Shown here: in pieces, positions 23,320 through 35,600 of the stretch | Layout of the letters: each line of letters begins with the position of its first letter | Numbering within the stretch: the stretch's first letter is position 1 | Assembly: GCA_029641185.1 (NCBI GenBank) | Contig: JAPWGK010000004.1 | Coordinates: 434,001-498,000 of the forward strand | Source: Pseudofabraea citricarpa | Taxonomy: Eukaryota; Ascomycota; Leotiomycetes; Helotiales; Dermateaceae | Direction: 5' to 3' | DNA length: 64,000 bases | Notes under the pieces: model-generated | The model's input: only the letters and a program-made list of their open reading frames with translations | Told to the model about the DNA's origin: nothing | The model's database searches: none | Position numbers and translations under genes: made by a program

Positions 23320-26300
23320 TTAAATTACAATAGCCAACTCAGGCCTATCCATCTTCTCGTCCAGATTTGGATAGTATGGGATCATGGCATCACAAGCTGA
23401 CACGTAATTCAGGTTGTGCAGCCTCCAGTATGGAACTCTTACTTTTCGCGCAGGGTGGAAAAGCCCTGCCCAGATGTAGTTCATAGTTAAGCCGGTTCCG
23501 ATAGCCATGCGGATAGCGTCGATGGCTTCAACAATCCGATCAATGACGTGGGGACTTGTCTCGAAGAGATTGGGGTAAAGCAGATTCAAAAGATGTAGCA
23601 TTGCATCCTCACACCCCAAGCCTACAACTCCCAAAGCAACGTGCTTGACGACTGAAGCCGCAGTTTGCCGATGCACTTGGTCCCTATCGATCAAGGCGTC
23701 CTCGAGTAGCGGTGTCACGGCATAGACATAGTCCTTGGCCATCTCACCAATGTACTCGAAGAGAAAGGAGAGTGACTTGAGGACACCGTTTTGCACATTG
23801 AGCTCGGGCACACGGTATTCGTTCATGAGAGCTGGAAGAACCGTGAAGGGCGCACAAGTCTCTGCAACAATTCCGATTGCAACGGCTGTGCATACACGGG
23901 ATTGACGCTCCTGTACGCGTAGGTTGTTAAGTAGAGTTGCCAAAACATCCTGGGGTCCGATGGCTTTAGCAATGAAACCAAATGTGTTATTTGCGGCTCG
24001 GCGAATGCCTTTCTTGTGTGCCTTAAGCATGTCAAGCAACTCGAAACAAATTCTCATCCATTCACGAGCGTTGACACTCTCAGGGCCTCGGTCAGCAATA
24101 CGGCCGACTAAGTCAATCGTGTTTTCTTGCACCTTTTCGTGTCGATTTCGTAGAATTGGGGTTAGTCGTGGTAGTAAATCCTTGATGGGAGGCTGCATCT
24201 GGCTGATACCGACAACAGTCACAATCGATCTGAGTGCGCCGAGAATAGATCCAAGAACCTCAGGGTATTCTTCACCTAGGTATTCGTAGAGCACTATACC
24301 AAGTTTGCCCATCAATGCATCCTCACCACACTGCTTCATAACCATGGCAATGCGAGAGATAAGGTCGGCTGCTTGTTGTCGAACAGTTGCCGACTTATTG
24401 TTGAGGCGCCAAAGAATCGTACTGACAATCTGTGGAAGATAAGGCTTGCATCGCGTTCCAAGAGCATTGACAACGGTTCCGAATCCGTTGAGCATGACAA
24501 TGTCCTCTACGCTTTGCTCCTGGAAGGAATGAAGAATTCCGTCAATCAATCTCTCCTCTAAACGTTCTCCTATGTCCGCAGCCCCAAGACTCGCAACCAC
24601 CTTCTCAACAGTCTCCACGGTCATCTTCCGGTATGCTTCACTCTCGTCTTTGAGGTTGTTAACAATTCTCTCCACAATTTCCCCAACGCCAACCTTCTGT
24701 CCTAGGTCTACGGTAGTTTCTACGACCTGGCGGTAGTTTCGCTTGTCTAGCGCCATACGTCGAACCCAGAAACTCTTGAAGAACTCGTCCAGCACATGTT
24801 CCTTGAGATAGCCTGCTGTGACTCCGTCCGTCCCTGCGCATTGTGATACAACTTTAAGCACGACTTTCTTCATTTCTTCGTCCGGTGACGAGAATTCTCT
24901 CAGAAGAATCTCCATGATCTGGCTCGTGTAATAATTGGCGTATTCTTCGTCCATCAAAGGGATAATGTAACCAACAGCTTTTAAGAAACCAGCCAACCCT
25001 TTTCCTCGTTGCTTCCTTGCCCCCGTCCAAAGCGGGTTCAGAATATCGTCGAAACTTTCGATACCATATGGATTTGCTGCTTCGGCGAGTGCTGCAATTG
25101 CCAAACTTGTCACAGTTCGTACTTTTGTCTGATCATCATTGAGATTGCCACCGATGCAATCAACCAGGCCCTTCAAATGTGGTAAAACTGCACAGCCCAT
25201 CAAAATCGGTATTTGCTGCACGATCTTAACACCTGTATGTCGTGCTTGCCAGGACTTCTTGCTTCTGCAGACAGCGCGCAAGAAAGGAAGCAGAGCTGGA
25301 ATTCCTAAAGCTGATGCAACAACCGCGAATGCCCTGGCTGTTGTGTTTCGAACATACTCATCGACATGATCAATATCGGGTCTCATAGTACTGATCATGT
25401 GAGCAAGGCCAGCTGCCTTACTGAGATTGGATATGATCTCTCGACCTTCAACTCTTGCATAATAGTCTTGATCGATAAGGAGAGGTTCGATGACAACCAG
25501 GATCTTGTGGACATAGGGTCTAACAAGCTCATCAAGTTTATATAGAACTCGATCGATAACTTTGACAAGCAAATGTCGCTCTTGGTCCTCGAGAGTCTTC
25601 TCCATCAACAATGGTAGGATTTGGTTAAACAGTGGACCAGCACCAAATTGACGGGCGTTATCCGTAAGCTGACGCAAAGCCGTCTTTCTCATTGGGGGTG
25701 TGCCGTTCTTCACTTTGAGCAACAATCGCATTATTTTCCGTTCCTTCAGCTCCTCCACGCTCATTGTGTTCTCGTCGCTTCCATCAGTAAGCTTTCCGAA
25801 ATATGCCATATCTTCGGCCTTGAAGAACTGGAGATCTCCAACTCCAGGTATTTCGGTGGGTAATTGCTTTCCCAAAGCCCTGCCGCTCTCTGGATCCTGC
25901 ATCATGAAGCCTCCAGACGGGGCCGGTGTGGCCATAAGCTTCTGGGCTGGAGCGCGGATTGGGGCGTATCCTGGGGGAGGATCGAGAATCTTGTATCCTT
26001 CTGAAGGAAGCATCATATCGAGCTCTTCGTCAGACAGGGGGGCATTTCTCTGGGAGATATCCGTTCCAAATGCAGTTGGAATCATGGGACCACCAGTTTG
26101 TGAGGGGTGCATGGGAGTGACCAGCCCTTGGTTTCCAACAGGAGTTGCAGCAGGTGCCTGGTCCCATCTTGATCTTCGAGGTGTTGCTCCTACTGCAGCG
26201 GCTCCAGGAGCTGGTGTCTGATCCCATCTAGATCGCTTCGCCTTTGCATCTGTAGCTTGGACAGCATCATCCGTAGTCGCCGCAGAGCCAACATCCCAAC

Positions 26301-26982
26301 GTTGCTTTCTCTTGCGACCAGCAGTAACAACTTCAGTGGAGCCCGATTCCTTATTCTCCTTATCGCTGGGAGAGCCACTGCCTTCCGCGGCCAGAGTGGG
26401 CTGATGGTGAACCACCTCGCCATTCGCTCCCTTCTCCTCGATAGCCCTTCTGACACGCTCCTCTTCCCGCTCGAGCTCTCTGCGTGCCATAATATCTCTA
26501 TAGCTTTCGCCATCCTCAGCGGCTCCTGCCTGTCTGTTTGCAGCGAAGGGGTCTGTTCGGGTGGGTGTCAAGACGCGATCATAACGACGCTTTTGATAAT
26601 CTGTTTCGCGGTCCGCAATACGTGCACTCTTCTCCCTGCCTAGCAAGATATCTTCTTCCTCGACACCGTTGCCGTGCGCGAATTCGTTCATTTGTTCTTT
26701 CGAGGCTGTGTACTGACCAACGAGCCGCCGACTGGTATCCGCCTCTTCCATCTCATCATCGTCTCCATCTGCAACAGCTATGGATGTATTGTAGCCAGCG
26801 AATTTGTCCCCTCCATCGCGTTCGTAGAGGGTCGTATCGAAACTCTCAGTCAGGGAAGCCTTTGTGGAGACATCAGTTCGTTGTTGCGACGGATCAAACG
26901 TCTTCGATCCCTTCTTACCAGCAGAAGCGGCATTGCGCTCAGCCTGCAGCTTCCTGATCGTCTCGAAATCGGAGTCAGACAT
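23320..26982 (-). CDS. HSH155: U2 snRNP splicing factor 3B subunit 1 (SF3B1/Hsh155)
   Basis: Core scaffold of the SF3b complex of the U2 snRNP, which holds the branch-point helix during pre-mRNA splicing. The gene is a single exon encoding 1220 residues. The N-terminus is disordered and carries three RWD/RW-type ligand motifs (KQRWDVG, RSRWDQT, RSRWDQA) of the kind that bind UHM domains such as that of U2AF. About residues 400-1200 form the HEAT-repeat superhelix, with long near-identical stretches to the human protein (for example [19 protein letters not shown] and [19 protein letters not shown]). Lysine 620 in the block TKVRT aligns with human K700, the site often mutated in myelodysplasia; here it is the wild-type lysine. 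The C-terminal end diverges from the animal form. The start ATG is the first in a long open frame and fits the family start MSDSDFE. Confidence 0.97.
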   Translation of the reverse strand: MSDSDFETIRKLQAERNAASAGKKGSKTFDPSQQRTDVSTKASLTESFDTTLYERDGGDKFAGYNTSIAVADGDDDEMEEADTSRRLVGQYTASKEQMNEFAHGNGVEEEDILLGREKSARIADRETDYQKRRYDRVLTPTRTDPFAANRQAGAAEDGESYRDIMARRELEREEERVRRAIEEKGANGEVVHHQPTLAAEGSGSPSDKENKESGSTEVVTAGRKRKQRWDVGSAATTDDAVQATDAKAKRSRWDQTPAPGAAAVGATPRRSRWDQAPAATPVGNQGLVTPMHPSQTGGPMIPTAFGTDISQRNAPLSDEELDMMLPSEGYKILDPPPGYAPIRAPAQKLMATPAPSGGFMMQDPESGRALGKQLPTEIPGVGDLQFFKAEDMAYFGKLTDGSDENTMSVEELKERKIMRLLLKVKNGTPPMRKTALRQLTDNARQFGAGPLFNQILPLLMEKTLEDQERHLLVKVIDRVLYKLDELVRPYVHKILVVIEPLLIDQDYYARVEGREIISNLSKAAGLAHMISTMRPDIDHVDEYVRNTTARAFAVVASALGIPALLPFLRAVCRSKKSWQARHTGVKIVQQIPILMGCAVLPHLKGLVDCIGGNLNDDQTKVRTVTSLAIAALAEAANPYGIESFDDILNPLWTGARKQRGKGLAGFLKAVGYIIPLMDEEYANYYTSQIMEILLREFSSPDEEMKKVVLKVVSQCAGTDGVTAGYLKEHVLDEFFKSFWVRRMALDKRNYRQVVETTVDLGQKVGVGEIVERIVNNLKDESEAYRKMTVETVEKVVASLGAADIGERLEERLIDGILHSFQEQSVEDIVMLNGFGTVVNALGTRCKPYLPQIVSTILWRLNNKSATVRQQAADLISRIAMVMKQCGEDALMGKLGIVLYEYLGEEYPEVLGSILGALRSIVTVVGISQMQPPIKDLLPRLTPILRNRHEKVQENTIDLVGRIADRGPESVNAREWMRICFELLDMLKAHKKGIRRAANNTFGFIAKAIGPQDVLATLLNNLRVQERQSRVCTAVAIGIVAETCAPFTVLPALMNEYRVPELNVQNGVLKSLSFLFEYIGEMAKDYVYAVTPLLEDALIDRDQVHRQTAASVVKHVALGVVGLGCEDAMLHLLNLLYPNLFETSPHVIDRIVEAIDAIRMAIGTGLTMNYIWAGLFHPARKVRVPYWRLHNLNYVSACDAMIPYYPNLDEKMDRPELAIVI

Positions 26983-27669
26983 GGTTGGACGATGGTGGAA
27001 GTGTCATGAGTATCGCGATACGTTACAGTGATGGTCGTGGTGTAATCAGACTTTCTTCCTAGCCTCTAATTTTGCGATGCGCGAAATACGCTTGGCGCAC
27101 ACGTGAATATTACTAAGCAGGGTCGCGGACGTCGGACCTACAGTAAGCATTATGGTGTCCGCAGCTAAATCTAATCCTAGCCAGATACGTCTTTCTGCGA
27201 CAGGATATTGTTATATGGATGAGCTTACTCTTAGTCAGGATAGAGTTTTCTCCAGATGAATAGAGGGTTAATATCACGAGTCTCGTCATAAATAAGTAGT
27301 CTGAGATACAGTTTAAGATATGGCAGCATCATCGATACTTATCATATGCAGATCATCACTAGGTATCAAAAGAGTTGAAGAGAAAAGAGGCGCTGTTGTA
27401 TTTATAATATACAAGTGTACTGTAATGAATCCAGACTATGCCACCAACACCGTGCTCGCTATGCTTGGATTTCAATGTTTAAATCCCAAATGCCCAAACC
27501 CCAATGCTCGCTCAAACGGTTACAAGCTCATGTTCTTGTATCATTGCCCGTTTTCGTATAAAAAGAAGCCTTTTCCTTCCTTCTTTCCTTACTTCTAACC
27601 CTTCCTTCCAACCCTTTCTTCTCAATCTTTCTATGATTCCTCCAGCAATATGAATTCCATCCCAGACCC
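26983..27669. other. HSH155 promoter and MEX67-like 3' region
   Basis: About 690 bases between two minus-strand genes. It is AT-rich in the middle. A pyrimidine-rich stretch at 27560-27640 lies just past the MEX67-like stop. No gene is seen; the 92-codon plus-strand ORF at 27320 has no family resemblance. Confidence 0.5.
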
Positions 27670-29231
27670 TTAAAACTGCACAGACGGAACTGCATTTGCG
27701 ACAAATGCGTTAGGTGGAAGTTTATCCTTGTTGCTCGCGAACGCCGTAAATGCCTTCTCAAGGTCACCTCCGGTCTCATTCAAGCACATAGATGAGTATT
27801 CGAGTGTCATTCCAGTCATAGTCGCCAGTCTCTCCATGATCTGTGTCTTCTGCTGCTCTTCCGGGAGGTCATGAAACTTTGGTCCTTTGATGGTTTTGGG
27901 CGCTGGAGCCGCTAGTTCCTCTGCTGTTCGCATAGGATATCCGTTTAGAGAGGCCAGCTTGGGAAACCATCGTATAATCTCCATCTGGTAATGTGGCAGG
28001 AGCGATGTAATGGGGTTATCTGTCATGATCAAGTTGCCCAGCTGTCTGAACTTGTAGCGCCATCCTTCAAGAGATTGTAAGTCGGAGAATGAGTTTCGGG
28101 AGAGGTCGAGATTCTGGATATCTGGGAATGTATTTGCCAATGACATGACGAGTGATACATTGGCCAGTTCGTTGTCTGAGAGAATGACACTGATGATAGC
28201 CTCTTGCTTCTCAGTAGCCGATTTGAAGAGGCGATCACAGACGACCATTAATGCGGGGAACAGCTTTGACATGGTCTGCGTTCCTTCGAAGAATCCCATC
28301 TCTAATAACAGCGGGTCGCGTCCGAGAGCCGACAAGTTAAGTAACTTCAAGCTGGTGTCATATCGAGAACTGAGAAATCCTCGCAAGCGGTCTTGCGTTT
28401 CTTGAGCGGCGGCGGATAATTCCTCCTTCTTTCCTTTCTTCTCGGGTTGCGATGGTCTTTGCTTTGAATTACATGCTTGGATAGTCAGAGATGAACCAGC
28501 AAAGCTAAAGGTGTTGAGCTTGAGGAACTTCTCCTGGTCTTCGGAGTTGATGAAAATAATGACCGAGTCACCTTCTCTGTGTGACTATTCGATATTAGCA
28601 AGGCATAACAACCTTGAATAAGATCACGGTCACGCAGTGGTATAGCGCGTGTCAGGGCTCTCCTCGTTGTAAACTTGGCTTGAGAACGAGTGCAGTGCGG
28701 CGGCGACGTTGCTGACCTTTGCGATCACATGATTGATTATGGCGTTGGACATACCTTTTTGATCTTAATAGACTTGCTCGATCTTGGGGGGAGTGTGTTG
28801 ACCTTGCGTTCCAGAAATCCGAGCAAGGCATCAAGACCTCCGTCTGAATTCGATACAGCTTTGCTCGAAGCCAGGCCATCGACACGCAGAGAGGCATAGC
28901 CTTTGGATCCGCGGGAATCCACCATTGTAGCTTGATCGGAGGCCAGGCCCTTGATGATTGCCTGCTGAGCCCGTTGTGATGCGAGCGCTGCCCTTCCTGC
29001 TCCACGCGTCCCTCGTCCAGCTGTGTGACCTCTAGGGGCTGCACTTCCATCATGGCGGCCTCTGCCGGCTCCCTTCTTGTCGCTGGAAGATGCCGTAGGG
29101 TCCATAATCAAATCTCCATCTCTATCGACTCTGGTCGGACCAGTGCTTCGATGCTTGCGAATACCTCCTCTGCTTCGTGAACCAGAAGCGCCATGTCTCG
29201 GGCCGGTTGGTGGGGTAGAAGTGCGCAGCAT
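27670..29231 (-). CDS. Mex67/NXF-like mRNA export factor lacking the NTF2-like domain
   Basis: Relative of Mex67 (NXF1/TAP), the carrier that takes mRNA through nuclear pores. Exons are 29231-28755 and 28584-27670, joined in phase 0; the 169-base intron (GTATGT..CGAATAG) is long for this window. The product has 463 residues. An arginine/glycine-rich N-terminus has a Mex67-like block (DRDGDLIMD). An RNA-binding region continues across the splice (KKSHREGD..NTFSFAGSSLTI). Leucine-rich repeats cover about residues 275-377 (NLDLSRNSFSDLQSL, FPKLASLNGY). A TAP-C/UBA-like domain at about 400-455 (MTGMTLEYSSMCLNET, LPPNAFV) would bind FG nucleoporins. Between leucine-rich repeats and UBA there are only about 22 residues in one unbroken frame, where the family normally has an NTF2-like domain of about 180 residues that pairs with Mtr2. 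It may be a specialised paralogue. Confidence 0.88.
28585..28754 (-). other. Intron of the MEX67-like gene
   Basis: GTATGT donor and CGAATAG acceptor on the minus strand. Removing it joins KIKK to SHREGD, a continuous NXF-type block. An internal stretch could be read as a small exon, but that reading does not resemble the family. Confidence 0.7.
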
Positions 29232-31959
29232 CCTGACAGTTGCGATGATCCTAAGATCTTGAGGTTGGATGGCTTGTAGATGGAAGTAGGGTTCTGAGTA
29301 GTTCGTGTGCGCGTGCGAGTAGTATTTGTGGGTACGGTGCAATGTTGCGCGCGTTTGGTTGCTGTCTCAGGTTGTGTTGCGTCGATGTAGTTGAAAGTAT
29401 AGTTTATGGATGATGGAAGGTGAGCTTTTGTAGAATTTCGGTAGCCTCACGGCAGTGCATAACTTTAAGCCCAAGCGGGTAAGGCTTATGCAAATGTGCA
29501 CGTGCCAGGTATTTGTGTCATCACGTGGCTATTGGCAAAACTCTTCCCAAGCTACCATCCCAGTAGATCGTTGACACAATTGTTTAGTGTTTTTGTTTTG
29601 GATTCTTGTTGAGGGAAGATGAGTAATTTATCTCATGGTGGGCGTGCAATTAGTTTTATAAGACTACAAAATGCTTTCTGGCTCTTGGGACACAGCGAAT
29701 TGATCTTAGAAGGCTGTTGACTCACCCTGTGCTGGGTGCACAAGGCAGCAACCCATTTGCCTAAGGTGCCACCTACTTACCTGCAGTACACTTGAATCCT
29801 CACGGGGAATAATAGTCATCCTGACTCATGTTCTGTGCATCAACATACGACCCAATGGTAGCATCTCGCGAAATACCACGCCCGCCCTATTCATACAGTA
29901 CCAAGCCGAGTAATACTAATTACACAAGCTCATTCCTGAACAAATAATATCGTGTTAATGGTCTCATCTTATCGAGAATTCCTGGTCAAGGTGGCCTTAC
30001 TGAAACATTGTTTAATTGTGGTTCAGAGCCATTCCGGTCGCTTAACCTCGTTTGTTTTTGCTTCTGAGAAAACTTAAGGCTAGCTGGTCTGTTTCTTGCC
30101 CAGGCAATAAGCTCTAAAGAGATACTCGTGAATAGATATAGCGGGGGTTAAGCTCAGGGTCTTGCATGCAATGGTGCTGTTCTACTAATGAGCTTTATCC
30201 ATCACGATTTATAACAGCTGATCAAACAAGGGGGTTCACTTTTGAGCCTACTTGAACCCATAATTTCCCATCCCATTGCAGAACGAGATGGTTTCTTTCT
30301 ACTTTGTTTCATTGAGTTTCCCCTTCTGTCGAATCATCGAGCCAGGCAAAAACACGGATTTAGCTCACACGACTTTCCTTTCATTTGAGATTTCAGAGGG
30401 TCAGCTTGAAAACAAGGCAGTCAAATATCGTTCTTTACCGCATATGTGGCATAAGTATGTGCTCGGAAGTGAGGACTCTAGTGGACAACGTCGATTATGT
30501 TACTATATTTGCTAGAAGTGGATGCATATTCTATAAAATAAGTAACGCGGTCGTATAAACTGGCTGGATTGAATTGAGCGTTTGGAACATATCTACCATC
30601 TTGATCTCGTTTTATTGATACTTGACTTAACAGTTTTAGTCAATCATACCTTCGTTGTTTTTATATTCTCGGGTAAATCTCCCCTCCGCCCTGGATTGCA
30701 CTTGTGCTGAAAACCCTTTACTTCCAATTATCACTATAATCATGCCACATACGACTGTGTGCAGCTACCTCAGTTGTCTTCACAAAACAGCCTTCATCTA
30801 TTTCTTCCTTGTTTCATAAAAGTAAGGCTGTAGGGCAAAATGTCTAAAATCGAACTTGTCATAAACTGACTCGAGGTCCAAATTAGAGCCCAAGAACAAG
30901 CATCCTTGGGACTTTTTAAACCAATATAAATAGAAAAGCCTAGTGAGTCAGGCGTATAATAGGAGTATTATAGTATGTTGTATTAGTAGTTGGCTCAATC
31001 TGTACAAATTAATCCTCATATAAAACCACTCCCGGTAGAATTATGACTTTGAAACGGACGACGTATGAATTTAAACTCCCGGTTGCTCGATATAGAATTC
31101 TACTCAATTTACATTGTTTTTAGGAAATCAGACCCAGAGTTTGATAATAAGCAACCGGGGTAGCAGACGCCGTAGGAAGATTACTCTAGAGTAAATTAGC
31201 TTTCGGCGCACGCACGCACGATTCTAAGCTATATCAACTATACACTAGTAACACGCTTTAGTTCTCTAACGTATCTAACAGAAACGACCTTGATTTAGCA
31301 GGTATAATAACTTGAGAGTTAGAGCAGGGTAGTCTACTTCCGGAATATAACGGTAAAAAGCTAAGGCTCCTAGCAACGGCATTGAAGGTTAGAGGCAGGG
31401 CAGAGTCTTGTAGAATAGATTTGAATCCTTCCTAAGTTCTCTTTCTAGGTTACCGTGAAAGGGCCGATATACCTTATACCGAAACAAAAACCTGAGGAGC
31501 GGAGAGAGGGTGTTTTAAAGGTGCACCTGAGGATAGTACCTGTTTTGGATAGAAGGTACTTCTGTTTCTCCTACGGCAGGCGCGCTGATATAGCGGTTCT
31601 GGAGGGATATATACAAGAGCCCTGGGTTCGCCCGTTCATATACTTAGAACAAGAGAACAGGCCACCTTTTCTCCTCGTAAAATATCAAATAAAAGAAGAA
31701 CTCGCCTATAAATTCAAACTCCTATGAATTGTTACCGCGTGTGTATAGTTTCCAATATATATATCACAACAAATCGTTTACCTGATTAATCTTCGTTGAG
31801 AAACCACTCAAGTATACGTAGTCCTCGATTTCGAGCAAAGGTGCTATTTTTCACTTTCAGCTCTTTCCCTCCTAGCCTTATCATTACCGGACCCAGAACC
31901 GTGTCGAGAGTAGATAAACGTCACTCACCAGTATAGCATTTTTTTGAAAATATATACAG
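29232..31959. other. AT-rich gene desert, first part
   Basis: The MEX67-like promoter is followed by about 2.7 kb of increasingly AT-rich sequence with no intact gene. A tRNA-like remnant lies at about 30139-30205, and a 10-bp inverted repeat CCCGGTTGCT/AGCAACCGGG lies at 31078-31087 and 31150-31159. A 90-codon ORF at 31455-31727 looks weakly protein-like but has no recognised family. The look is that of old repeats degraded by mutation. Confidence 0.5.
30139..30205 (-). pseudogene. Possible tRNA-like remnant
   Basis: On the minus strand the sequence has a D-arm-like GATAAAGCTCATTAGTAGAAC, a TTGCATGCAA anticodon-like hairpin (TGC, alanine-like) and an AACCCCCGC end. The T-arm does not pair well and the B box is degenerate, so this is not a working tRNA gene. 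It may be a tRNA relic worn down by G-to-A change, or chance. Confidence 0.2.
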
Positions 31960-32627
31960 AGGGTCGCAGACAGCAGCTTGTGCTGTTATATATAGTTTAC
32001 TAAACTAACCAACGCCGTCGGCTAAGCCATTTGCTAAGCGACGATATGATTGTACGTAGACACTTATAGCTTTCTATTGACAACCACAGATCCTTCAGTA
32101 AACGCCTAGCATAGTTACAGAGAAACAGGACGTGCGCTTCGTTTCTGATATGAGATCCTCCAACGTGCACTGGCTCGGTGATCATTGGACTACAGCAATT
32201 TCGTTTGACGACAAGAGAGCAAGCCACTGTTCAGTGATCTGAATTTGCTCAACCAACAAATCAGACTCCACTACCGGAAGGACTTTGCGGCAGGCATATA
32301 ATGTAATGTCCTATCTAGGATAATCCCGAGGCAGAAATAATCCAACCACATTCGTGATCATTCTCACCTCACACAAGGATTTTTGACCCCGAAGAACTTC
32401 TTTTCGTTACTCGAGGGGATAGCCGTTTATTCTACTCTAGAGAATTACCAGAGTACCCTGTGTATTGTGACTTGATGACGGAAGCAGAATAGTATTACTA
32501 TAATGCTGGCTCTGACTCTGAGGGGAGGTTGATTGACCAGCAAGCAAAGGTACTTATATTATCTAGAAGGCTGTGGCACACACATAAACACGGAATCCCT
32601 CCAAGGAAACTTCTAGATTTATCCTAA
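31960..32627 (+). pseudogene. Decayed protein-coding sequence, RIP-like
   Basis: One plus-strand frame reads as protein-like sequence over its last 155 codons (32163-32627). It is broken by stops at 32235 (TGA), 32304 (TAA), 32316 (TAG), 32355 (TGA) and 32490 (TAG). Each is one C-to-T change from CGA, CAA or CAG. The best part is 32358-32624: 88 codons with a single TAG, with blocks such as IFDPEELLFVTRGD, LPEYPVYCDLMTEAE and YYYNAGSDSEG. Upstream of 32163 the same frame has more stops and the 5' limit is unclear. I do not recognise a family. The pattern fits an old repeat or gene hit by repeat-induced point mutation, but this is inference. Confidence 0.4.
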
Positions 32628-35600
32628 CCGCTTTCTCCTTCTACTACTTCTTTTGATTGCCCTCTCATCTAAAAAGAGGGTGGGAAAGGGGGGATATCAA
32701 AACATATCCCCAGAAGACGAATCTACTCAGTGTTATAGGCTCAATCGTTCAAGATCCACCCGCCCAAAAATCTCCATTCTCCGTCTTCGTCTTGATGCCC
32801 ACATGTCAGGTTTCCTTGCAGACAGAACGAGCATCAATCTGTTTGCAGCAAATCTATTTCATAGCAAACTATTTCCTACGAACCTGATTCTAACCCCATT
32901 CGATAAAACCACTAATACAACATGATACGTTACCCTAATATCATACGCGCAAAGTACCATACCAAATCCGAATCTCAAATAGCCACATGGTAGTTACGTA
33001 GCACCACTTCCATCTCCATGCTCACTATCCAACACGCACAAGCCGTCCGTATTTCGAAAGAGAGGAAAGATCTAGACCGACGTCGGGTGACACAGCCCAT
33101 GACGGTGACGGTGACGGTAACCGTACCACACAGCCAACACGGCTTCGGGAAAAGGCAGTCCTGAGTATTGGCTTGTGGTAACCCGTTGCCACTGTTGCAT
33201 GATCGAGAGGGTCAAGCCAGCTCACTCGCATAAAAATCCGGTCAGCCTTTTCTCTTCTCCTGCACATCCCGAGTAGGGAGGGGAGCTACAGTACAGTACG
33301 AGCAGCTGTCGAGACCTGGCTTCCCGTATCACGGATTGCCAGCCACACGGTAAAAGACGGGCGGCCACCATACCTCTACGTGCCATTGTTGTGACAAGCC
33401 CAGCCCCAGCCCAAGCAAGGCGCCCGTCATTATTCGGGCCTTCTAGCCAACGGACGTTGGACAAGGTTCCATTCCGCAAGGCAAAAATCCCGATTCCCCA
33501 CGCTGCGCACCGTCCGCGCGGGGAACTCGTACAGGAGCGAGCTATTGTTGGAAGAGGAAGAGAGACGGCATGGAGATTTGGTTGCATGTGTGTGCTTACT
33601 GACATGCTGTGGGTATGATCTCATGCAATTTTCCTAGATGCAATGTCCCATTTGGAGGACTCGATTGGCCGGGCCCCTTTCCTCGGGAGGGTGGGTAACA
33701 GGCAGGACTGGAATTGCCCATAGGCCTGGTGTTGCTGCCATTGGGCGGGCGCCTCTGAGATGCAGCAGTCTGCTGCTTACTTCCACTGTGCCTGAGGGCT
33801 GGTTCCGAGGCTTACCTGAAATGCAGGTTCTATGTCTTGGCTGCCGAAAAAACCTGAACAGACACAATCCATCTTCACGGTCTGCTTCGCATGGCGAAAG
33901 ATCTTAAATGTGGGAAATCATGTCGTATACCTCAATTGAGATGAGATTTGTAATATTAATGACGCGGCATTGAGGCCAAGAATATCCCACCCTAACATAG
34001 ATATGTATGCCCGGATGTAACTCGATATCATTCTAGAAGAATAAGAATGCCCTGGCCTCATACCATTTTCAAGGTGGACGTTGTTACGCGGTGAAATAAT
34101 GGATTAGCCGGTTGAAAGATGATTTGCAGTAACCAAGCTGCCTTTGTTCTCTCAAAGCATTTAACCATTATATAAATCCTATGTTGTTACCTTAGAAGCA
34201 TAAGATTATTATATGAAAAACGCATTAAAAAGTCCACAGTTACTCAAAATAATGATTATCATAAGGCCCATAGTCGTACAAACCATGTGGAGGCCAACGA
34301 ATTCTTGTCACAACTAGTAAAACAGGCTCAATTTTCCACCCAAGTATTCGGGATTATTTTCAAGGCTCGCAAAGATAGGAAGCGTCTCCGTATGATCTCC
34401 CAGCCACCAGATTGAAAGAATGAAAATGTGCAACAGTTCATGCTGCAGACTAGCAGCACAATTTGCAGCGCCCAAGGATTACTCTTGGGTAGATTCTGCT
34501 GGCCACTAGGACATCGAGTCGAATTTCATAGGGTGATTCTGCTCCGGTGTTCTGGGGTAGGGCTGGGCTGGGCTGGCCGCGCTACACGGCTCGGTGATCA
34601 TTCCTGTGATAGAAGCGTGGCCGCCCGCGATTGTCTCCCCATATGCATCTTGTTTGATAACGGGAGATGTGCCGAGGGCTTGCCCTCAATGCTTTGCAGT
34701 TGATATTGGAGGGAAATGAGGATGACGGCCCACTGAGAAATATGGAGATGAGCAGTCAGCTCGAAGAATCGACCGACATCATGATGGACGAAAAAGAAAT
34801 GGAGATGGGGATGTACGATGCCCGTTCCGGAGACCCAACGGTCCAGTAACATGAGGGCTCGCCGCAGAGGCTAGGCTTGATCACCCATCTTATGGCTGAA
34901 GGGAGAAGTAAGGCCGTTGGAAAGCTTCTCGAACGATGTACAGATTCCGTGCTGATGATAACATGGATTTCTGTTGAGCTCGCTGCAATGGCGGACTGTG
35001 GATGGCTGGATATATGCCACCATGACACAGAAATGCATTTAACCTAAGAGATCTTGGCCTCTGGTGCAGCTAGCAGCTAGGAGGCCGCTTTAACGACAAC
35101 CTTGTCGGTCAATGTGCAGGGCTGCAAGGGCTGCCAGGCACCACGCAGGGAACGCGTATGGCCCTGGAGACCAATTATTATTGTACGGGCCTGTCAGTGT
35201 CAGCAATGTCGCCCAGATTTCGAAATGAGAACAATACTCTCCCTCTGTCAGCCTCGTGCGATCCCGATCGTGTTTTCCAAAAGGGGACCGTGGGGAAGAC
35301 TCCACCCAGCACCGATGCGCAATCTCACCGAGAGGAAGCAATGATTCTGACTTGTAGGCGGGAGGAATCGACGGTACGCTTGAGGTTGCTTGTAAGTTGT
35401 ATGTATGTAACGTTCGACAGACGGTAGCCGAAGGTGATGCCAACCCTCACTAGAATCATCTAGATCATCTAGACGGCAGAGAGGGAGTGAGTAGTTCTTC
35501 TTCCCGAGTTCTTCAGCGTTTCAGAGGGCTTTATTCGGAAGCCACTCGGGCCCTTGGTTTCCATGTTGGGGAGAAGCAGGCAAACGTGCTCGCTCTGTGT

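Noticed and set aside
28586..28716. Extra exon inside the MEX67-like intron
   Set aside because: It can be read in frame but breaks the NXF-type block KIKK-SHREGD that appears when the whole intron is removed.
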